From: Streptomyces aquilus
GTDB lineage: Bacteria; Actinomycetota; Actinomycetes; Streptomycetales; Streptomycetaceae
Length of the DNA: 64,000 bases
NCBI RefSeq assembly: GCF_003955715.1
Contig: NZ_CP034463.1
Span: 7,440,001 to 7,504,000 of the forward strand
Direction: 5' to 3'
In this document: positions 53,843 through 61,395 of the stretch, piece after piece
Numbering within the stretch: position 1 is the first letter of the stretch
Layout of the letters: every line of letters begins with the position of its first letter
Translations under genes and position numbers: made by a program
The notes under the pieces: generated by a model
Databases searched by the model: none
What the model saw: only the letters and a program-made list of their open reading frames with translations
What the model was told of the DNA's origin: nothing

Positions 53843-54088
53843 TCAGCCGGCTTCCGCTCCGTGGACGCAGGCGAACAGCTCCCGGGGAAGCTCCACACGC
53901 ATCCCGCAGAAGCAGCGCAGCGGGCCGCCGCGGGAAGCGGGGGCGCCGAGATCGACGATGAGGATGTCCGCCACCTCCCGCAGCGCCTCACCCGTGGGCG
54001 CACCTCGGGAGACTCGGATGCTGACCTCGTCCGAGTCCCAGACCGCGATGTTCGCCAGACCGTCGGTTACGGCAATGTGGACGCACAC
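53843..54088 (-). CDS. Small protein of unknown function
   Basis: The protein has 81 residues with no signal peptide or helix. It looks like a compact alpha/beta fold (HIAVTDGLANIAVWDSDEVSIRVSR, then a helix and VADILIVDLG), with a FCGM turn near the C-terminus. Three Cys are present. I do not recognise a family. The GTG start has GGGGAG 8 nt upstream. It lies on the same strand downstream of the XRE regulator gene but is separated from it by a terminator hairpin, so it is expressed from its own promoter or by read-through. Confidence 0.7.
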   Translation of the reverse strand: MCVHIAVTDGLANIAVWDSDEVSIRVSRGAPTGEALREVADILIVDLGAPASRGGPLRCFCGMRVELPRELFACVHGAEAG

Positions 54089-54239
54089 AACTGTCTCCCC
54101 AGGAAAGCGCTACGGCATGAGCGTTCCGCTCCGGGAGGCCAGCGGCTGACTGATGGTACCGACGGCGGCCGGATGCATGCACTGTTTCGGCATATTCACC
54201 CGTCGCATCCGGACCGTGCGTCACAACCGGCGGATGTCG

Positions 54240-54267
54240 GCGCGACCGGCCGGACAGCCGGTCGCGC
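54240..54267 (-). terminator. Terminator of the XRE regulator gene
   Basis: GCGCGACCGGC (54240-54250) pairs exactly with 54257-54267 around CGGACA, 10 nt beyond the stop codon. Confidence 0.7.
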
Positions 54268-54277
54268 GGCGCTGGCC

Positions 54278-54700
54278 TCACACGATGCGACTGACCTGAA
54301 GCATCGCCTCGGCGTCCTTCAGTAGTGCGCGCTGACGTGCCTCCGGCAATTGCCGGTAGAGCTTCAGGAGCCGGGCCTCGCGCTCGTCCCCGCTGGGGCC
54401 CGGCACGGGGCGGCCGACCGCCTCGAAGAACTCCTTCGGCGTCGTGCGGACGCCCCAGCGCCGGAACACCTCGACCAGGACACGGAGTTTCTCCGGGTCG
54501 ATGCGTGAGGTGCCGCGGGTGCGGTTCATCCAGGCGTTGAGCGTCGGGTAGGCGATACCGGTCTCCGCCGCCAGGTCCTTCTGGGTCCTGTCCGGCACCT
54601 GTGCCAGCAGACGTTCGAGCAGGGCCGCCAGATCCTCGTCACGGCGCGGCGGGTCCTGGCCGGTCTCGGGGGATGCTGGGCGGCTCGCCTCGTTCGTCAC
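54278..54700 (-). CDS. XRE-type helix-turn-helix regulator
   Basis: The protein has 140 residues. A disordered head (1-25) precedes a DNA-binding domain with QKDLAAETGIAYPTLNAWMNRTRG (about 40-63), a lambda-repressor-like helix-turn-helix. The rest is helical, ending with an Arg/Leu-rich amphipathic stretch (EREARLLKLYRQLPEARQRALLKDAEAML) probably used for dimerisation. The GTG start has GGAG close upstream. It is divergent from the sigma-factor operon across a gap carrying ATCTAC repeats, which are its most likely binding sites (inference). Confidence 0.85.
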   Translation of the reverse strand: MTNEASRPASPETGQDPPRRDEDLAALLERLLAQVPDRTQKDLAAETGIAYPTLNAWMNRTRGTSRIDPEKLRVLVEVFRRWGVRTTPKEFFEAVGRPVPGPSGDEREARLLKLYRQLPEARQRALLKDAEAMLQVSRIV

Positions 54701-54723
54701 GTCTCCGAGGATCGGTCATCGTT

Positions 54724-54743
54724 ATCTACAAGCGCAAGTAGAT
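54724..54743. promoter_or_regulatory. ATCTAC inverted repeat upstream of the XRE gene
   Basis: ATCTAC (54724-54729) and GTAGAT (54738-54743) flank an 8-bp AAGCGCAA spacer, 24 nt before the XRE start. The half-site recurs four times on the sigma-factor side. Confidence 0.55.
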
Positions 54744-54804
54744 CGCAGATCGGGCCTGTGGCGGTCCGGTGTGCACGGCTTGACTCTCCCGTCACAGAAG
54801 CACC

Positions 54805-54833
54805 TTGACACGATCTACATCTACATGAAGACT
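54805..54833 (+). promoter_or_regulatory. Promoter of the sigma-WhiB operon
   Basis: A consensus TTGACA (54805-54810) and a weak AAGACT (54828-54833) are 17 nt apart. The first ATCTAC direct repeat fills the spacer, where a bound repressor would exclude polymerase. Confidence 0.5.
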
Positions 54834-54864
54834 GCGGAGCGTCTCCGGAATCTACATCTACATG
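54813..54864 (+). repeat. Two 15-bp direct repeats (ATCTACATCTACATG)
   Basis: Exact copies at 54813-54827 and 54850-54864, 37 bp apart, each itself an ATCTAC doublet. They look like operators for a cooperative regulator. Confidence 0.75.
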
Positions 54865-54927
54865 GATAACGAAGATGCGGAGCCTGTCGCCCCGCACCTC
54901 TGCACCGATGCCGACGGGAGAGCGATC

Positions 54928-55515
54928 ATGTCGTTACCGGCCCACCCCATCGTCGAGGCCACCCCGGAACCCGAACTGGTCACGCGTGCTCGCGCCGGGG
55001 ACCGTGAGGCGTTCGCCGCGCTGTACCACCAGCACTACCGCGTCGTGTACGGCTTCCTCCTCGTCCGGACGCGCAACAGACATCTGGCGGAGGACCTGAC
55101 CCAGGAGGCGTTCGTCCGCGCCCTGCGCCGGATCGACGGCTTCACCTGGCAGGGGGTCGCCTTCGCCGGCTGGCTCACCACCATCGCCAAGAACCTCTGG
55201 CTCGACGAACTCGGCCGTGGCCGGACCCGATGGGAGACCCCGGTAGGGGAGTTCGACGACCCCCGCGGGCCGGGCTCCGGTACCGGAGGCCCGGTCGCGC
55301 GTGAGCTGGAGGCCGTGGAGGCCCGGGAGACGGTCCGCGCCGCCTTGAAGACCCTGAATGCCCGTCAGCGGCACTGCGTGGAGCTGCGTTACCTGGACGA
55401 ACTCACCCCGCAGGAAACGGCGTTGGTGACGGGACAGACGGTCGGAGCCGTACGCACGCTCACCTGCCGGGCCCTGCTGAAGCTGCGCTGGTCCATCGAG
55501 GCGGTGTCCGTGTGA
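54928..55515 (+). CDS. Sigma-70 family (ECF-type) factor with a TTA codon
   Basis: The protein has 195 residues. Region 2 spans about 15-90 (REAFAALYHQHYRVVYGFLLV, HLAEDLTQEAFVRAL, WLTTIAKNLWLDELGRGRTR). Region 4 spans about 135-190 (LNARQRHCVELRYLDELTPQE, then VGAVRTLTCRALLKLR). I chose ATG 54928, which has GGGAG 7 nt upstream; an in-frame ATG at 54862 lies in an operator repeat with no ribosome site. Codon 3 is TTA, read only by the bldA tRNA in Streptomyces, so translation is expected to be limited to late growth or differentiation. It overlaps the next gene by 4 nt and leads the WhiB operon. Confidence 0.88.
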   Translation: MSLPAHPIVEATPEPELVTRARAGDREAFAALYHQHYRVVYGFLLVRTRNRHLAEDLTQEAFVRALRRIDGFTWQGVAFAGWLTTIAKNLWLDELGRGRTRWETPVGEFDDPRGPGSGTGGPVARELEAVEARETVRAALKTLNARQRHCVELRYLDELTPQETALVTGQTVGAVRTLTCRALLKLRWSIEAVSV

Positions 55516-56306
55516 ACAGCAACCTCACCCATGCCGCCGGCGTGATCCGCGCCGTCCTGGGGTCCGTCCCGCCGGAACAGGCGGTGGCCGTCGCCCACGC
55601 GCTCGACTGCGCGAGGCTGCTCGTCGACCCCCGTCGCCCGCCGGGCACCCTCCTGTACCGCACACCCGGCGGAGGCTGGTCCCGCTTCCCGCGTCCACTG
55701 ACCGAGCTGGAGCGCAAGGCCCTGGACTGGGACGCCGCCTGTGCGCGGGCGCGCGGCGTCGCCCAGGTCATCGGGCGCCATCTCGCCGGCCATCTGAACC
55801 CCGCCGACATCCGCGTCGACGGCGACCGGGTACGGGTCGTGCTCCGCGTCGACGGGCCCACGCAGTGGACCCGCTGGCGCGCCTACTTCGGCATCACGAT
55901 CGTCGGCGAGGGCACCCGCCCGCACACCGTGATCGGCGAGGGGATGCGGGACGGCGTGCGGGTGACGGTGGTGGCCCACGGAGCCGCGGCGACCCTGCCC
56001 TCCGCAGCGCCCACCGCACCGGCCCGCCCCTTCCGGCTCGGCGACAAGGTCTACGACCTGGCCCTCCCGCTGCGCGACGGGCACGGGGACGTCTGGTACT
56101 TCCAGGGGTGCAGACGCCAGGACGGCATGCCGCTGATGTCCGTGGACGGCCGGCCCGAGCGCTGCTCCCTGGCCAACGTGGCGGCCCACCTGGGCCCGCT
56201 GACACCGGTACGGACCCTGCCCCCGGACGACGCTGACCCCGCCGCGTCGTCGCTCGCCCCCGTACCGGCGCCACCGGCGTACGGACCGGCGGGACCGGTC
56301 CGATGA
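55512..56306 (+). CDS. Hypothetical protein in the sigma-WhiB operon
   Basis: The protein has 264 residues, soluble, with no signal peptide. The N-terminal half is helical (NLTHAAGVIRAVLGSVPPEQAVAVAHALDCARLL); the middle has WRAYFGITIVGEGTRPHTVIGEGMRDGVRV; the end has GDVWYFQGCRRQDGMPLMSVDGRPERCSL. I recognise no catalytic motif. Both ends overlap neighbours by 4 nt (GTGA with the sigma gene, ATGA with the WhiB gene), so the three are translationally coupled and probably act together. It could be a sigma antagonist or a partner of the WhiB protein; the sequence does not say which. Confidence 0.75.
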   Translation: MNSNLTHAAGVIRAVLGSVPPEQAVAVAHALDCARLLVDPRRPPGTLLYRTPGGGWSRFPRPLTELERKALDWDAACARARGVAQVIGRHLAGHLNPADIRVDGDRVRVVLRVDGPTQWTRWRAYFGITIVGEGTRPHTVIGEGMRDGVRVTVVAHGAAATLPSAAPTAPARPFRLGDKVYDLALPLRDGHGDVWYFQGCRRQDGMPLMSVDGRPERCSLANVAAHLGPLTPVRTLPPDDADPAASSLAPVPAPPAYGPAGPVR

Positions 56307-57970
56307 ACCTGCGCACACCCACCGCCGAGACCTGGGCGGACGCGGGCTCGCGGGCCTGGGAGACACGCGCGGCCTGCCGGGGGCAGGACGCCGACCTGTG
56401 GTTCACCCAGCGGTACACGTCCACGGCGCTGGCGATCTGCGCGGCCTGCCCGGTGCTCGATCCGTGCCGGGCCGCGGTGCTCCACAGGGAGCGAAGCCTG
56501 CCGCGCTGCGACCGCCAGGGCATCATCGCCGGCCTGACGGGCGCCCAACGCCACGCCCTGGCCCAGACGCCGGACCACCTGCCACACCAGCACACCCCAC
56601 CGGACGACGAGGCGCCGACGCCCACGCGCTCGACGGGACCCTCCCACGGGTCGCCCCCGGGGAGCCGCAGGCAACGAGGGTCCGGGGCCCCGGCCGAACG
56701 GTCACCCGGGGCGGTTGCGGGGGCGCCGCGCGGGGAGGTCGCGGTGCCTCGGTCCGGGGAGGTTGCGGTGCCTCGGTCCGGGGAGGCTGGGGGGTCGCGG
56801 TCCGGGGAGGTTGTGGGGTCGCCGCCCGGCGAGGCTGGAGGGTCGCGGTCCGGGGAGGTCGCGGGGGCGCCGCCAGGGGAGGCCGGGGTGTCGGGGGCCC
56901 GGGAGGCGGCGGGGTTGCCGCGCGGGGAGGTCGCGGTGCCGCGGTCCCGAGAAGTCGCGGGGTCGCCGCCGGGAGAGGCCGGGGGGTCGCGGCCCAGGGA
57001 GGTCGCAGGGTTGCCGCCCGGGGAGGCCGGGGCCGTCGCGGGCAGGAGGACGGGCGGTACCGCTGCGTCACACGTCGGGTGGCCCGGCGGTGACCGGAGG
57101 TTGGGGCCCGACGGAGGACCCCGCGGTCGACCCGCCGGGCGCGCGAGCGCCGTTCCGGGTAGGGGACCGTCGCCGCTGTCCCGCGAGGAGCCCGCCCGTT
57201 CAGCCGGGCCGACCGGCGACGCAGGGAGTGTTCGGCCTGCCAGCCGTTCCTACGGGCCGGTCACGGGTGGCGCAGGGTGCGTCTGGCCCGCTGCCCCTCC
57301 TCCTGGGGCCGTCGCAGGCGCACGGTCCGTCCAGGCCGCCGCTCCTCCTTCCGGGCCGGTCACGGGCTCACGGCCCGCCGCCCCTCCCCGAACGGCCACC
57401 GACCCACCGTCCATCCGGGCCGGAGACCCCACGGGTGGGCGGAACTGCGACAGCGACCCGGCGGCCGAGCCAAACCGGGCCGGAGACCTCACGGGCGGGC
57501 GGTATGGCGACGGAGACTTCACGGGCGGGCGATACCGCGACGGCGACCCGGCGGCCGGGCGGAACCGCTACGGAGACCTCACGGCCGGGCGGAACCGCGA
57601 CAGCGACCCGGCGGCCGGGCGGAACCGGGCCGACGACCCGGCGGCCGGGCGCAACCGGGCCGGAGACCCCACGGGCGGGCGAAGCCGAGGCGGCGACGCC
57701 GCCGCCGAGCAGCCCCCACGGCCCGAGACGACACCGTCCGGCGACGGGCCGTATGAGCGCGGTGCCCCGAGTCCGAGGCCCCGTCTCGCGCCCTGCGGGA
57801 CCCGGGCCGCCTACCAACGGCACCTGCGTCGGGGCGAGTTCGTCGACGAGGCGTGTCGGGACGCCAATGCCCGCGGTGCCGGTCGGTACCGGCGCACCGG
57901 ATCCACCCGCGACCGTACCGACGAGACCCGCTCCCGTGCGGCCGCCCCCGCGACCGACGCCCCGTGCTGA
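56303..57970 (+). CDS. WhiB family regulator with a giant repeat tail
   Basis: The protein has 555 residues, while WhiB proteins usually have 80-140. Residues 15-95 are the WhiB domain with four iron-sulfur Cys: C25, then C46-x2-C49-x5-C55 (ICAACPVLDPC), followed by the turn GIIAGLTG (usually GVWGG). Residues 144-247 are 13 tandem 8-residue units (GEVAVPRS type). Residues 371-470 are ten tandem 10-residue units (NRAGDPTGGR type). The last 60 residues contain CGTRAAYQRHLRRGEF and ACRDANARG, a motif seen in small actinobacterial proteins. The frame stays open through all repeats and ends in a structured motif, so the tail is probably translated. Coupled to the upstream gene by ATGA. Confidence 0.8.
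   Translation: MNLRTPTAETWADAGSRAWETRAACRGQDADLWFTQRYTSTALAICAACPVLDPCRAAVLHRERSLPRCDRQGIIAGLTGAQRHALAQTPDHLPHQHTPPDDEAPTPTRSTGPSHGSPPGSRRQRGSGAPAERSPGAVAGAPRGEVAVPRSGEVAVPRSGEAGGSRSGEVVGSPPGEAGGSRSGEVAGAPPGEAGVSGAREAAGLPRGEVAVPRSREVAGSPPGEAGGSRPREVAGLPPGEAGAVAGRRTGGTAASHVGWPGGDRRLGPDGGPRGRPAGRASAVPGRGPSPLSREEPARSAGPTGDAGSVRPASRSYGPVTGGAGCVWPAAPPPGAVAGARSVQAAAPPSGPVTGSRPAAPPRTATDPPSIRAGDPTGGRNCDSDPAAEPNRAGDLTGGRYGDGDFTGGRYRDGDPAAGRNRYGDLTAGRNRDSDPAAGRNRADDPAAGRNRAGDPTGGRSRGGDAAAEQPPRPETTPSGDGPYERGAPSPRPRLAPCGTRAAYQRHLRRGEFVDEACRDANARGAGRYRRTGSTRDRTDETRSRAAAPATDAPC
56732..57043 (+). repeat. 13 tandem 24-bp units coding 8-residue repeats
   Basis: In-frame array within the WhiB tail. Units begin GGGGAGGTC/GCT and encode GEV/GEA plus five variable residues. 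Exact copies are adjacent at the start of the array. Confidence 0.8.
57413..57712 (+). repeat. Ten tandem 30-bp units coding 10-residue repeats
   Basis: In-frame array within the WhiB tail, consensus N-R-(A/D)-(G/S/D)-D-P-(A/T)-(A/G)-G-R. Charge alternates between Arg and Asp. Confidence 0.8.
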
Positions 57971-57998
57971 GACCTGTTCACCGTCACCGGAGTACCTG

Positions 57999-58664
57999 AT
58001 GTCCACGCCCCCTCCGATCACCCCGCACGAGGAACACGAGGAACACGAGGAACACGAGGAACACGAGGAACACGAGGAAAAGGACGCCCGCGGTCCAGGG
58101 GCGCCCGGCTCGCTGGGGCGGGCGGCCGCCGCCCTGCGTCGTGCCCTGCGCTCCGGCCGCGTGCCCCGCCCCGAGCAGCGCGACCTGGACGACTGCCGAC
58201 GGGAACGCGACCGCTGGCAGCGTCACGCCGACTCCTACGAGCGGGAGCTGACCCGCGTCCGGCTCGACCACGCACACCTGCTCGCCTGGCTGGCCGCGCT
58301 GCACCCCGCGAGCGCCGTCCTCGCCCCCGACAGCGAGGCCGGCCCCGACGGCGTCCACCAACTGCGCATCGAGGCCGGCGGGCGGCAACTGTCCTGGCGG
58401 CTGCACCCGGCCGACCTCCCGCTCTTCGCCCACACCCCGTACGCACCGCACGCCCTCGCCGCGGACGGCCCCCCGGCCCCCGACCAGGCGGCCCATCTGC
58501 GCCGTCACACCCGGCTACTGGCACTGGAGGGAGCACTGCTCACCGAGCCCGCCCAGCCCGCCGCACCCGCCCAGCTCACCGAGTCCACCGAACTCATCGC
58601 AACGGCCACCACGGCCACCGAACCCACCGCAACGGCCCCCACCCACCCGCCGCCATCCCCATGA
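57999..58664 (+). CDS. Protein of unknown function with HEE repeats and a coiled coil
   Basis: The protein has 221 residues. After MSTPPPITP come six HEE repeats (residues 10-27), a possible metal-binding or pH-sensing acidic/His tract. A basic Ala-rich helix follows, then a heptad-like Arg/Glu region (DLDDCRRERDRWQRHADSYERELTRVRLDHAH) likely to form a coiled coil. A beta-rich part and a low-complexity Thr/Pro/Ala tail finish it. CGGAG lies 6 nt before the ATG, 28 nt after the WhiB stop, so it is the last gene of the operon before a terminator. I recognise no family. Confidence 0.75.
   Translation: MSTPPPITPHEEHEEHEEHEEHEEHEEKDARGPGAPGSLGRAAAALRRALRSGRVPRPEQRDLDDCRRERDRWQRHADSYERELTRVRLDHAHLLAWLAALHPASAVLAPDSEAGPDGVHQLRIEAGGRQLSWRLHPADLPLFAHTPYAPHALAADGPPAPDQAAHLRRHTRLLALEGALLTEPAQPAAPAQLTESTELIATATTATEPTATAPTHPPPSP
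58026..58079 (+). repeat. Six exact tandem 9-bp repeats (CACGAGGAA)
   Basis: In frame, each unit encodes His-Glu-Glu. All six copies are identical at the DNA level, so the copy number should vary by slippage between strains without frameshifts. Confidence 0.9.
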
Positions 58665-58707
58665 GACTCCGGTCGGCAGGCTCGGGAGGCACGTCGGCCG
58701 GACCCAT

Positions 58708-58744
58708 CACGCCCCCCTGCGACGACCCTCGGCAGGGGGGCGTG
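58708..58744. terminator. Bidirectional terminator (13-bp perfect stem)
   Basis: CACGCCCCCCTGC (58708-58720) pairs exactly with 58732-58744, between the HEE-repeat gene and the convergent kinase-like gene. Confidence 0.75.
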
Positions 58745-58767
58745 CTCCCGTCTGCGCGGCGGCCCGG

Positions 58768-59667
58768 CTACAACCAGCCCGCGAACTCCAGCAACAGCTC
58801 CGCGTCCTGAGGCCGACCGACCCTGAGCGCCCGCACCCCGGACTCCACGGCCCGGAACAGGGTCCACCCCCGCAGCCGCTCCTGGTCCACGTCCAACGAC
58901 TCCGCGAGGCGCTTCACCCGCCGCCGGGTGATCGAAGCCCCCGAGGGCGAGGCGATCAGATCCTCCACCCGGTCCCGCACCAGCCGGGCCAGGTCGAACG
59001 CGCACTCACCCACCACCGGATCCGGCCCCACCGCCAACCACGGCGTCCGCTCCGCGGCCAGCACCTTGCTCTGCCGGAACGTGCCGTGCAGCAGCCGCTC
59101 CTCGGGCGGCGCGGCGAGCAGCTCCTCCCGGGCGCCGACCGCGGCGGAGACCAGCGGTCCGACCTCGGCCCGTTCCGACGCGGTCGCCCGCATCGCCTGC
59201 GCCTGCCGTCCCGTCCGCTCGGCCACGGTCTCGAACACGTGCCCGGCGGGCGGCTCGACCCACAGCCGCCGCAAGGTACCGGCCGCCTCCAGCAGCGCCT
59301 TCGCCTCCGGCAGCGACCGCACCGACACATCGGGATGCAACCGCTCAAGGAGCAGCACACCCTCACCCGCGTAGGGCTCCAGCAGCTGTACGGCCCCCAG
59401 CCCGTCCCAGTGCGTCAGCGCCGCCCGCTCGGCCTCCGGCCGGAACCGCGGCGGGGCGAGCTTGAGCACGGCGGGGGTACCGTCGGCACGCCGGACCAGC
59501 ACGACCAGGCTGCTGCGACCGCCCGGCACCTGTACCCGCTCCACGGTCAACTCGCGTAGCGCGACGGCCTGCTGAGCCGCCTCGGGCAGCTTCTCCAACC
59601 AGTCGTCACCGTCAGGTGCCGTCTCACCGAGCGCCCTGACCAGACGCTGCGGCGGTTCGAAAGCCAT
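58768..59667 (-). CDS. Aminoglycoside-phosphotransferase-fold protein, probable pseudokinase
   Basis: The protein has 299 residues. The fold is recognisable: the ATP-site Lys in AVLKLAPPRF (Lys69), hinge VLLLERLHPD, and a catalytic-loop region LLHGTFRQSKVL (192-203) followed by WLAVGPDPVVGECAFDLARLV. In active members of the streptomycin/hydroxyurea kinase group this reads HGD-x3-x-N and IDP-x-P-x-VGD. Here the catalytic Asp is Thr196, the metal-binding Asn is Lys201 and the DFG-like Asp is Gly214. It is therefore probably catalytically dead, perhaps a ligand-binding or scaffold protein. GGAAGGAAG precedes the ATG. It is the last gene of a three-gene reverse operon. Confidence 0.82.
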   Translation of the reverse strand: MAFEPPQRLVRALGETAPDGDDWLEKLPEAAQQAVALRELTVERVQVPGGRSSLVVLVRRADGTPAVLKLAPPRFRPEAERAALTHWDGLGAVQLLEPYAGEGVLLLERLHPDVSVRSLPEAKALLEAAGTLRRLWVEPPAGHVFETVAERTGRQAQAMRATASERAEVGPLVSAAVGAREELLAAPPEERLLHGTFRQSKVLAAERTPWLAVGPDPVVGECAFDLARLVRDRVEDLIASPSGASITRRRVKRLAESLDVDQERLRGWTLFRAVESGVRALRVGRPQDAELLLEFAGWL

Positions 59668-59693
59668 ACCCGAGTTCTTCCTTCCCGTACGTG

Positions 59694-60161
59694 TTACGCC
59701 GTGGGAGTCGGCCTGGCCGTGGCCGGCGCCGCCCGCTCGGCGAGACCAGGGAAGGCTACGCTCTCCCCGCGCCAGCGCACCGCCCGCACCGCCGCCTCCC
59801 GCAGTGCCTCCGCGGCCATGGAGCGCCGCCCGTCCACGCTTGCCCGGACGAGGTCGGAGTACACCCCGGCGACCCGGTCCTCCAGCTCGGCGGCCAGCCG
59901 TACGGCCGCCTCCGAGTCCGGCACCGGGAACGGCAGCGCGTATCCGGCCGCCGCCGCGACCGGCTTGCCGCCCAGGTCCCGCACCTCCCGGACCAGCAGG
60001 TCACGCCGGGCGCGATGGGCGTCGTAGGCGGAACGCGCCTCGGTGCGCCGGCCCTCGCGGATGCGGCCGCCGACCACGCCGTAGCCGTACACGGCCGCGT
60101 GCTCGGCCGCCAAGGCCGCCTGGAGCGCGGTCAGGGTCCGCTTCTCGTCCTCGTCGCTCAC
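59694..60161 (-). CDS. Ferritin-like DUF4439 protein
   Basis: The protein has 155 residues with four long helices: LTALQAALAAEHAAVYGYGVVGG, then ARSAYDAHRARRDLLVREV, then DSEAAVRLAAELEDRVAGVYSDLVRAS and AAEALREAAVRAVRW. The EH pair in helix 1 and the YDAHRARRD segment in helix 2 could supply ligands as in ferritin-like proteins, but the full diiron set is not certain. It is cytoplasmic. The GTG start overlaps the lipoprotein stop (GTGA), and the kinase-like gene follows after 26 nt, so all three are co-expressed. Function is unknown. Confidence 0.85.
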   Translation of the reverse strand: MSDEDEKRTLTALQAALAAEHAAVYGYGVVGGRIREGRRTEARSAYDAHRARRDLLVREVRDLGGKPVAAAAGYALPFPVPDSEAAVRLAAELEDRVAGVYSDLVRASVDGRRSMAAEALREAAVRAVRWRGESVAFPGLAERAAPATARPTPTA

Positions 60162-60679
60162 TTGGCCCCCTCCTTCAGCAGATATGCGTGCGCCGCCCCG
60201 GCCGCGGCCACCGACGCCAGCAGCCGGGCCAGCTCGCCCGGCACCTCCAGCAGCGCCTTCGCGCGCGCGTCCGCGAGCGCCCGCTCGGCGTCGGCGAGCT
60301 CGACGAGGGCGTCCTTCTCACTCACCGGCGCGGTGGCCGAGGGCGACGGCCGCGACATCGTGGGGGAGGCCGCGGTGACGGTTCCTCCGAAGGCCTCCAC
60401 ATGCCGTACGGCCGCCTCCCGCAGCGGTGTCAGCCGCTCCGCCAGGGTCGGATACGCGGCGAGGACGGCGTCGTACCGCTCGACGATCCCCCTGCTGTCC
60501 CGCGCCGCACGCGTGCGTGCCCGCTCGGTGACCGACGGGCTGCCTCCGGTGCTCTCCTCGGCGTCCGAGTCGTCGGACCCGGAGGAGCAGCCCACCAGGA
60601 GGGCGGCGCCGGCGGCCGAGGCGAGGAGGGTTCTTCTGCGCGGCCCCGAGGGGGTGCGCGGCGGCAGGGGGTACGGCAC
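60158..60679 (-). CDS. Lipoprotein of unknown function
   Basis: The protein has 173 residues. A leader with an Arg-rich, twin-arginine-like stretch ([23 protein letters not shown]) ends in the lipobox LVGC. A Ser/Asp/Glu-rich linker follows, then a helical region ([35 protein letters not shown]) and a C-terminal helix pair ([34 protein letters not shown]). The helices resemble those of the DUF4439 neighbour, so this could be an exported, diverged relative. The GTG at 60679 has GAGGAC 7 nt upstream; a GTG at 60712 is possible. It is first in the reverse operon, divergent from rimP. Confidence 0.78.
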   Translation of the reverse strand: MPYPLPPRTPSGPRRRTLLASAAGAALLVGCSSGSDDSDAEESTGGSPSVTERARTRAARDSRGIVERYDAVLAAYPTLAERLTPLREAAVRHVEAFGGTVTAASPTMSRPSPSATAPVSEKDALVELADAERALADARAKALLEVPGELARLLASVAAAGAAHAYLLKEGAK

Positions 60680-60895
60680 GGCAGACGTCCTCGGGGGCTC
60701 GTACGAACACACGGGCGGGAAGGGCGGCCCCGCCCGTGATCACGGTACCCGCGCACCGGTCCGCGGCCACTCATCGGCACCGTTCGCGGGCCCCTGGGGG
60801 CGCACGATGGACGGCAACAGTCCTTCGGACCGGATACCCTTTGACCAGACACGCGACCTTCCCACAACAGCACACGCGGCCGAGGAGTCACCCGG

Positions 60896-61393
60896 ATGAG
60901 CACCACCCAGAGCGAGAGGCTGCGAGAGCTCCTGGAACCGCTCGTCACCTCCCAGGGACTGGATCTCGAAGAGATCGAAGTGGACTCCGTCGGACGAAAG
61001 CGCGTGCTGCGTGTCGTCGTCGACTCCGACCAGGGCGCCGATCTGGACGCCATCGCCGATGTGAGCCGCGCGCTCTCGGCGAAGCTCGACGAGACGGACG
61101 CGATGGGCGAGGGCGAGTACACCCTCGAGGTCGGCACCCCGGGCGCGGAGCGCCTCCTCACCGAGCACCGGCACTACACCCGTGCCGTCGACCGGCTGGT
61201 GAAGTTCCAGCTGGCCGAGGGCGGGGAACTGGTCGCCCGGATCCTCGAGGTCGACGACGACGGCCTGGACGTCGAGGTCCCCGGAGTGAAGGGCCGCAAG
61301 GCGACCAGCCGCAGGCTCGGCTTCGCCGAGATCGACAAGGCGCGCGTCCAGGTCGAGTTCAACCGCAAGGACAAGAAGGAAGAGGAGGCGTAG
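60896..61393 (+). CDS. rimP: Ribosome maturation factor RimP
   Basis: The protein has 165 residues, needed for assembly of the 30S subunit. The N-terminal alpha/beta domain has [55 protein letters not shown]; the conserved [18 protein letters not shown] marks the domain junction, and an SH3-like C-terminal domain follows. GAGGAG is slightly distal to the ATG. The short gap to nusA contains only the next ribosome site, so this is the first gene of the rimP-nusA-ylxR-infB operon. No clear promoter is visible; a GATACC at about 60836 is a weak -10 candidate. Confidence 0.96.
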   Translation: MSTTQSERLRELLEPLVTSQGLDLEEIEVDSVGRKRVLRVVVDSDQGADLDAIADVSRALSAKLDETDAMGEGEYTLEVGTPGAERLLTEHRHYTRAVDRLVKFQLAEGGELVARILEVDDDGLDVEVPGVKGRKATSRRLGFAEIDKARVQVEFNRKDKKEEEA

Positions 61394-61395
61394 CC

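Noticed and set aside
56732..57712. Tandem repeats considered as a CRISPR array
   Set aside because: The units are contiguous without unique spacers, are in frame with the WhiB gene and have 24- and 30-bp protein-coding periodicity.
56715..57998. Alternative forward frame through the WhiB repeat region (continuing into the HEE-repeat gene)
   Set aside because: The other frame carries the WhiB domain at one end and a conserved Cys motif at the other. This one is Arg/Gly-rich and has no domain before the ATG at 57999.
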